A stretch of 31,167 bases of DNA from an uncultured Duganella sp. (GTDB lineage: Bacteria > Pseudomonadota > Gammaproteobacteria > Burkholderiales > Burkholderiaceae): positions 1 through 31,167 of the forward strand of contig CAMLSG010000038.1 in the NCBI GenBank assembly GCA_946482635.1, in the 5' to 3' direction. The notes beneath the pieces were generated by a model. The model was given only the letters and a program-made list of their open reading frames with translations. It was not told the DNA's origin and did no database searches. How positions within the stretch are numbered: position 1 is the stretch's first letter; the number at the start of each line of letters is the position of its first letter. The translations under genes were made by a program, and so were the position numbers. Below are positions 28,324-31,167 of this stretch, one piece after another.

Positions 28324-31167
28324 GCAGCTTCCTTCTCAGTTTCACCGCCGCGTGCGGACGGGTAGGGGGCGAGGTAACCGATGCCGACCATCAGCGCGCC
28401 AACGCCGAGGAAGGATACGATGCGCTCCACGCCGCCGACATTGGACAAGTCGACCAGGAACAGCTTGGCCACCACAACGCCGAGCAGTACCGCTCCGGCA
28501 ATCCACAGCTTGCGCTCCTGCTTGCGCGTCGCGAAGCGCATCAGCAGCAGCGCGGTGACGCTCCACACCAGCGACAGCATGGCCTGCACGAACTGCGATG
28601 CAAACAGGTCGTCGAAGCGGTACGGCACGCCGACGTAATGCGAGACCGTGCGCAGCAGCGCCAGGTTGAACCAGGCGTACGCCACCAGCGCGGAAGCGGC
28701 CAGCAACTGCGGGCGGTGCGGTTCGAGCTTGTCCTGCAGCAGGCGGTAGCCAGCCACCGACAACAGCAGCGCGAAGATGCTGGTCAGGTCAAGCGGGTTC
28801 GCCAGCGGGACGTAGGGCAACGGCGCCATGGCGCCGTCTTGCGTCAGATTCCAGACCGCGACCAGCAGCAGCGACCAGGCGCAGCCCAATGGCAGCAGCA
28901 TGCTACGGTACCAGGCCGCCACGGGCTTGACCGGCCAGCCGTCGGCGCGCACGCGGCGCATGAACCATGCGAGGCCGCCCATCATCAGCCAGGCCGGCAG
29001 GAAGTTGGCCCAGGCCGGATCGGCGCCGCTGCCTTCCAGGCCGCGCGAGATCCAGTAAGCACCGACTGGCCAGATCATCAGCCATGGACCTGTGCTGCGC
29101 AGCGTGTGCAGGATCACCAGCGGTGCCTGGCCCAGCGCGGCATCACGCATCAACCATTCGGAAAGCAGCCACAATGCTGCATAGGCGAACCACACTTCGC
29201 CGGCGGGCACCGTGATGCTGCTATACAGTGCGCCAAGCATGCCGACGGTGGTAATGCCGAACAGCAGCCATGCCGGCAGTACCGCCGCACGCAAGGCAGG
29301 CCAGGACAGGCGTTGTGCCAGCTTGACGAACAACGGCGTGGTCGCGACGACCATCAGGTTGTAGGCGCTGGCGCGTAATGGGCTATGCGGTTCGAAGGTG
29401 CCGGTGGTGGCAATTTCGTAATGGGCCAGCAGCCAGTTGGCAACGGTCGGCACGATCACCAGGAGCCACCACAAGCCGGAATACGCCAGCACTGCGTTCG
29501 ACCAGGCAGGCGGATATTGCGGGCCGTGGCGCTTCAGCGTCCAGGCGCTGAACACGGCGCCCGCCAGCAGCATCGCGCTGCCGAGGAAAGGCGTGGCGAA
29601 CAGGTCCGGCGAGACCGGCGCGACGTGCCAGTTCAGGGCCAGCAGGAAGGCCAGCACCAGGCCAGCCAGCAGTTGCGCGGCCATGGCCAGTCCGCGCGCC
29701 ATCGGCCAGGCCAGGCGGCGCCCGATCAGGGCCATCACGACTGCGGCGCCGAGGGCGCTGGCAACCAGCAGGTTCGCTTGCAGCTTGCCGCTGGTGCGCA
29801 GAATGACTTCGGTCCAGGCGCCGCCAACCAGCCAGAAGGCGGAACCGGCCAGGAACAGCGCGCCCAGCAGTTGCAGGCCGCCCAGCCCCTCGTCGCCGGA
29901 GTAGCTGCGGAAGCGCATCGCCATGATGCAGGCGCTGATCGCCAGCAGCAGGAAGCCCAGCCACAGGTTGGAGTGCATTGCGGCCTGCGGATCGAGGCCG
30001 GACACCGAGCCGATGAAGCTGACCCACGCGCCCAGTTGCACCAGCAGGCCGAAGCCCCAGGCCAGCGGCTGGCGCTGGCGCAAGCCGATCCAGACGATGC
30101 CGGCGCCTTCCAGGGCCCAGGCAGCGGAAGTCCAGCGGCCATCGAGCGCCATCGGAATCGCCAGTGTGCCGAACACCACGGCCAGCGCGGTGAAGGCATC
30201 CACCAGCAAGCCGTAGGTGGCGCGGCGGCGCGCCAGCGTCACTGCCAGCGCGGCGTAGAACAGGCCGAGCGCCAGGGCGGAATACGCCATGCCGAATTCG
30301 AAGCCCTTCACCAGGCCGAATTGCAGGCTGGCGGCCAGCATCGGCGTGCCGAAGACCAGCGTGCCGTCGACATAGCTTTTCAGCTTGGGCGCTTCAAGAT
30401 GGGCGTAAGCGACGGCGATGCCGACGTAGTACAGGAAGAACAGCGCGAGGAAACCTTGCACCGACCAGTAGAACTGCGGTTCATAGCGCAGCACGCCCCA
30501 GGCGGTGCCGATGGCGAAAGTGAACGCAAAGCCAAGCAGGTTCAGCGCGCGCCAGGAACGCTTGAGGGCGATGGCCAGGATGCCCGCATTCAATAAGGCG
30601 TAGTAGCTGAACAGGGCGACATGGCTGCCCTGGCCGGTGGAGGCCAGGATCGGCGCCGCGAAGCCGCCGGTAATGCCGAAGATGGCAAGCCATTGGGCGT
30701 TCTGCAGCACGGCCAGCAGGCAGGTGCCAAGCGTCAGCAGGAACAACATGGCAAACGCCATGCCGCCGGGGATCAGGTGGTAGATGCGGAAGGCGCCGAA
30801 TACCACCAGCATCAGCACCGCCATGCAGGTGCCCTGCAGCGGCAGGCTGACGCCCTGGTTGCTGTTGCGGATGCGCCAGGCCCAGGCCAGCGCAGCCAGG
30901 TCGACGAGCACGATGCCGGCCAGGCGCAATTCAATCGGCACCGTGATGCGGGCGGCGGCATATTTCAGCAGGAAGCTGACACCGATGAAGAGGATGAGGA
31001 GGCCGATCTTTGCCACCAGGTTGCCTTCGAACAGCCAGTTGCGGGCGGCGGTGAACCAGGCCGGCGGTTCCCTTGGTGGCAAGCTTGGCCGTGCAGCGGA
31101 GCGGGCGGGCTTGTCGTTTTCCTGGGCGGATTCCCTGGCGGCGGCCCAGGCCTGGTCGGCCGCATCG
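28320..31167 (-). CDS. DUF2339-family polytopic membrane protein (5' end outside window)
   Basis: About 948 residues visible; the open frame runs off the right edge with no stop, so the true start is beyond 31167. The first visible residues form a polar Ala/Arg/Pro linker followed by PPAWFTAARNWLFEGNLVAK, a recognisable DUF2339 junction, then KIGLLILFIGVSFLLKYAA and some 20-plus hydrophobic helices to the end (LGVGALMVGIGYLAPYP). Family members usually have an N-terminal coiled coil before this point, expected just outside. A TTG at 31082 is in frame but would drop the linker, so it is not taken as start. The stop overlaps the DUF3999 ATG. Function unknown. Confidence 0.88.
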   Translation of the reverse strand, partial: DAADQAWAAARESAQENDKPARSAARPSLPPREPPAWFTAARNWLFEGNLVAKIGLLILFIGVSFLLKYAAARITVPIELRLAGIVLVDLAALAWAWRIRNSNQGVSLPLQGTCMAVLMLVVFGAFRIYHLIPGGMAFAMLFLLTLGTCLLAVLQNAQWLAIFGITGGFAAPILASTGQGSHVALFSYYALLNAGILAIALKRSWRALNLLGFAFTFAIGTAWGVLRYEPQFYWSVQGFLALFFLYYVGIAVAYAHLEAPKLKSYVDGTLVFGTPMLAASLQFGLVKGFEFGMAYSALALGLFYAALAVTLARRRATYGLLVDAFTALAVVFGTLAIPMALDGRWTSAAWALEGAGIVWIGLRQRQPLAWGFGLLVQLGAWVSFIGSVSGLDPQAAMHSNLWLGFLLLAISACIMAMRFRSYSGDEGLGGLQLLGALFLAGSAFWLVGGAWTEVILRTSGKLQANLLVASALGAAVVMALIGRRLAWPMARGLAMAAQLLAGLVLAFLLALNWHVAPVSPDLFATPFLGSAMLLAGAVFSAWTLKRHGPQYPPAWSNAVLAYSGLWWLLVIVPTVANWLLAHYEIATTGTFEPHSPLRASAYNLMVVATTPLFVKLAQRLSWPALRAAVLPAWLLFGITTVGMLGALYSSITVPAGEVWFAYAALWLLSEWLMRDAALGQAPLVILHTLRSTGPWLMIWPVGAYWISRGLEGSGADPAWANFLPAWLMMGGLAWFMRRVRADGWPVKPVAAWYRSMLLPLGCAWSLLLVAVWNLTQDGAMAPLPYVPLANPLDLTSIFALLLSVAGYRLLQDKLEPHRPQLLAASALVAYAWFNLALLRTVSHYVGVPYRFDDLFASQFVQAMLSLVWSVTALLLMRFATRKQERKLWIAGAVLLGVVVAKLFLVDLSNVGGVERIVSFLGVGALMVGIGYLAPYPSARGGETEKEAA

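Noticed and set aside
28290..29378. 362-codon plus-strand frame opposite DUF2339
   Set aside because: Gln/His-rich shadow of a gene with clear membrane-helix pattern on the other strand.

Overview
The window is GC-rich chromosomal DNA of a betaproteobacterium, most likely Oxalobacteraceae (Massilia, Duganella, Janthinobacterium or Telluria type). That is judged from gene order (mrcA divergent from pilMNOPQ-aroK-aroB; lolB-ispE-tRNA-Gln-prs-rplY) and from protein wording; no search was run. Most of it is core housekeeping DNA. There is no phage, insertion sequence, CRISPR array or rRNA.

Layout. 1-1806: lysA (3' end cut by the window) and lptM on minus, cyaY on plus. 1807-1907: a BIME-like pair of palindromes. 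1907-9643: mrcA (PBP1a) on minus, diverging from the type IV pilus assembly operon pilMNOPQ. 9679-12962: an Ig-like lipoprotein, a fused shikimate kinase/3-dehydroquinate synthase, and dgt. 13023-13965: a TMEM175-type channel homologue and a small coiled-coil membrane protein. 13972-17839 (minus): mutM, a dynamin-like GTPase and mutY. 17903-23077 (plus): a TPR lipoprotein, lolB, ispE, tRNA-Gln(TTG), prs and rplY. 23078-26353: an accessory block, with a GGGGACGTACCCC-type repeat cluster, a five-gene minus-strand operon containing an ArsR-type regulator, and two small plus-strand genes. 26354-31167: pth, then convergent DUF3999 and DUF2339 membrane-protein genes, the latter cut by the right edge.

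How the genes work together. PilM, N, O and P form the inner-membrane alignment complex that leads to the PilQ secretin. MutM and MutY are the two glycosylases of the 8-oxoguanine (GO) repair system, and here they bracket a GTPase of unknown role. LolB receives lipoproteins at the outer membrane; several lipoproteins are encoded nearby (PilP, LptM, the TPR protein and the Ig-like protein). Prs supplies PRPP, IspE isoprenoid precursors and RplY the 5S-rRNA-binding ribosomal protein.

The least explained parts are the ArsR-controlled envelope operon (23171-25289), with a palindrome over its own -10 box; the GTPase inside the GO-repair operon; the terminator-like hairpin just before rplY; the hairpin at the TMEM175 start codon; and two families of palindromic intergenic repeats.
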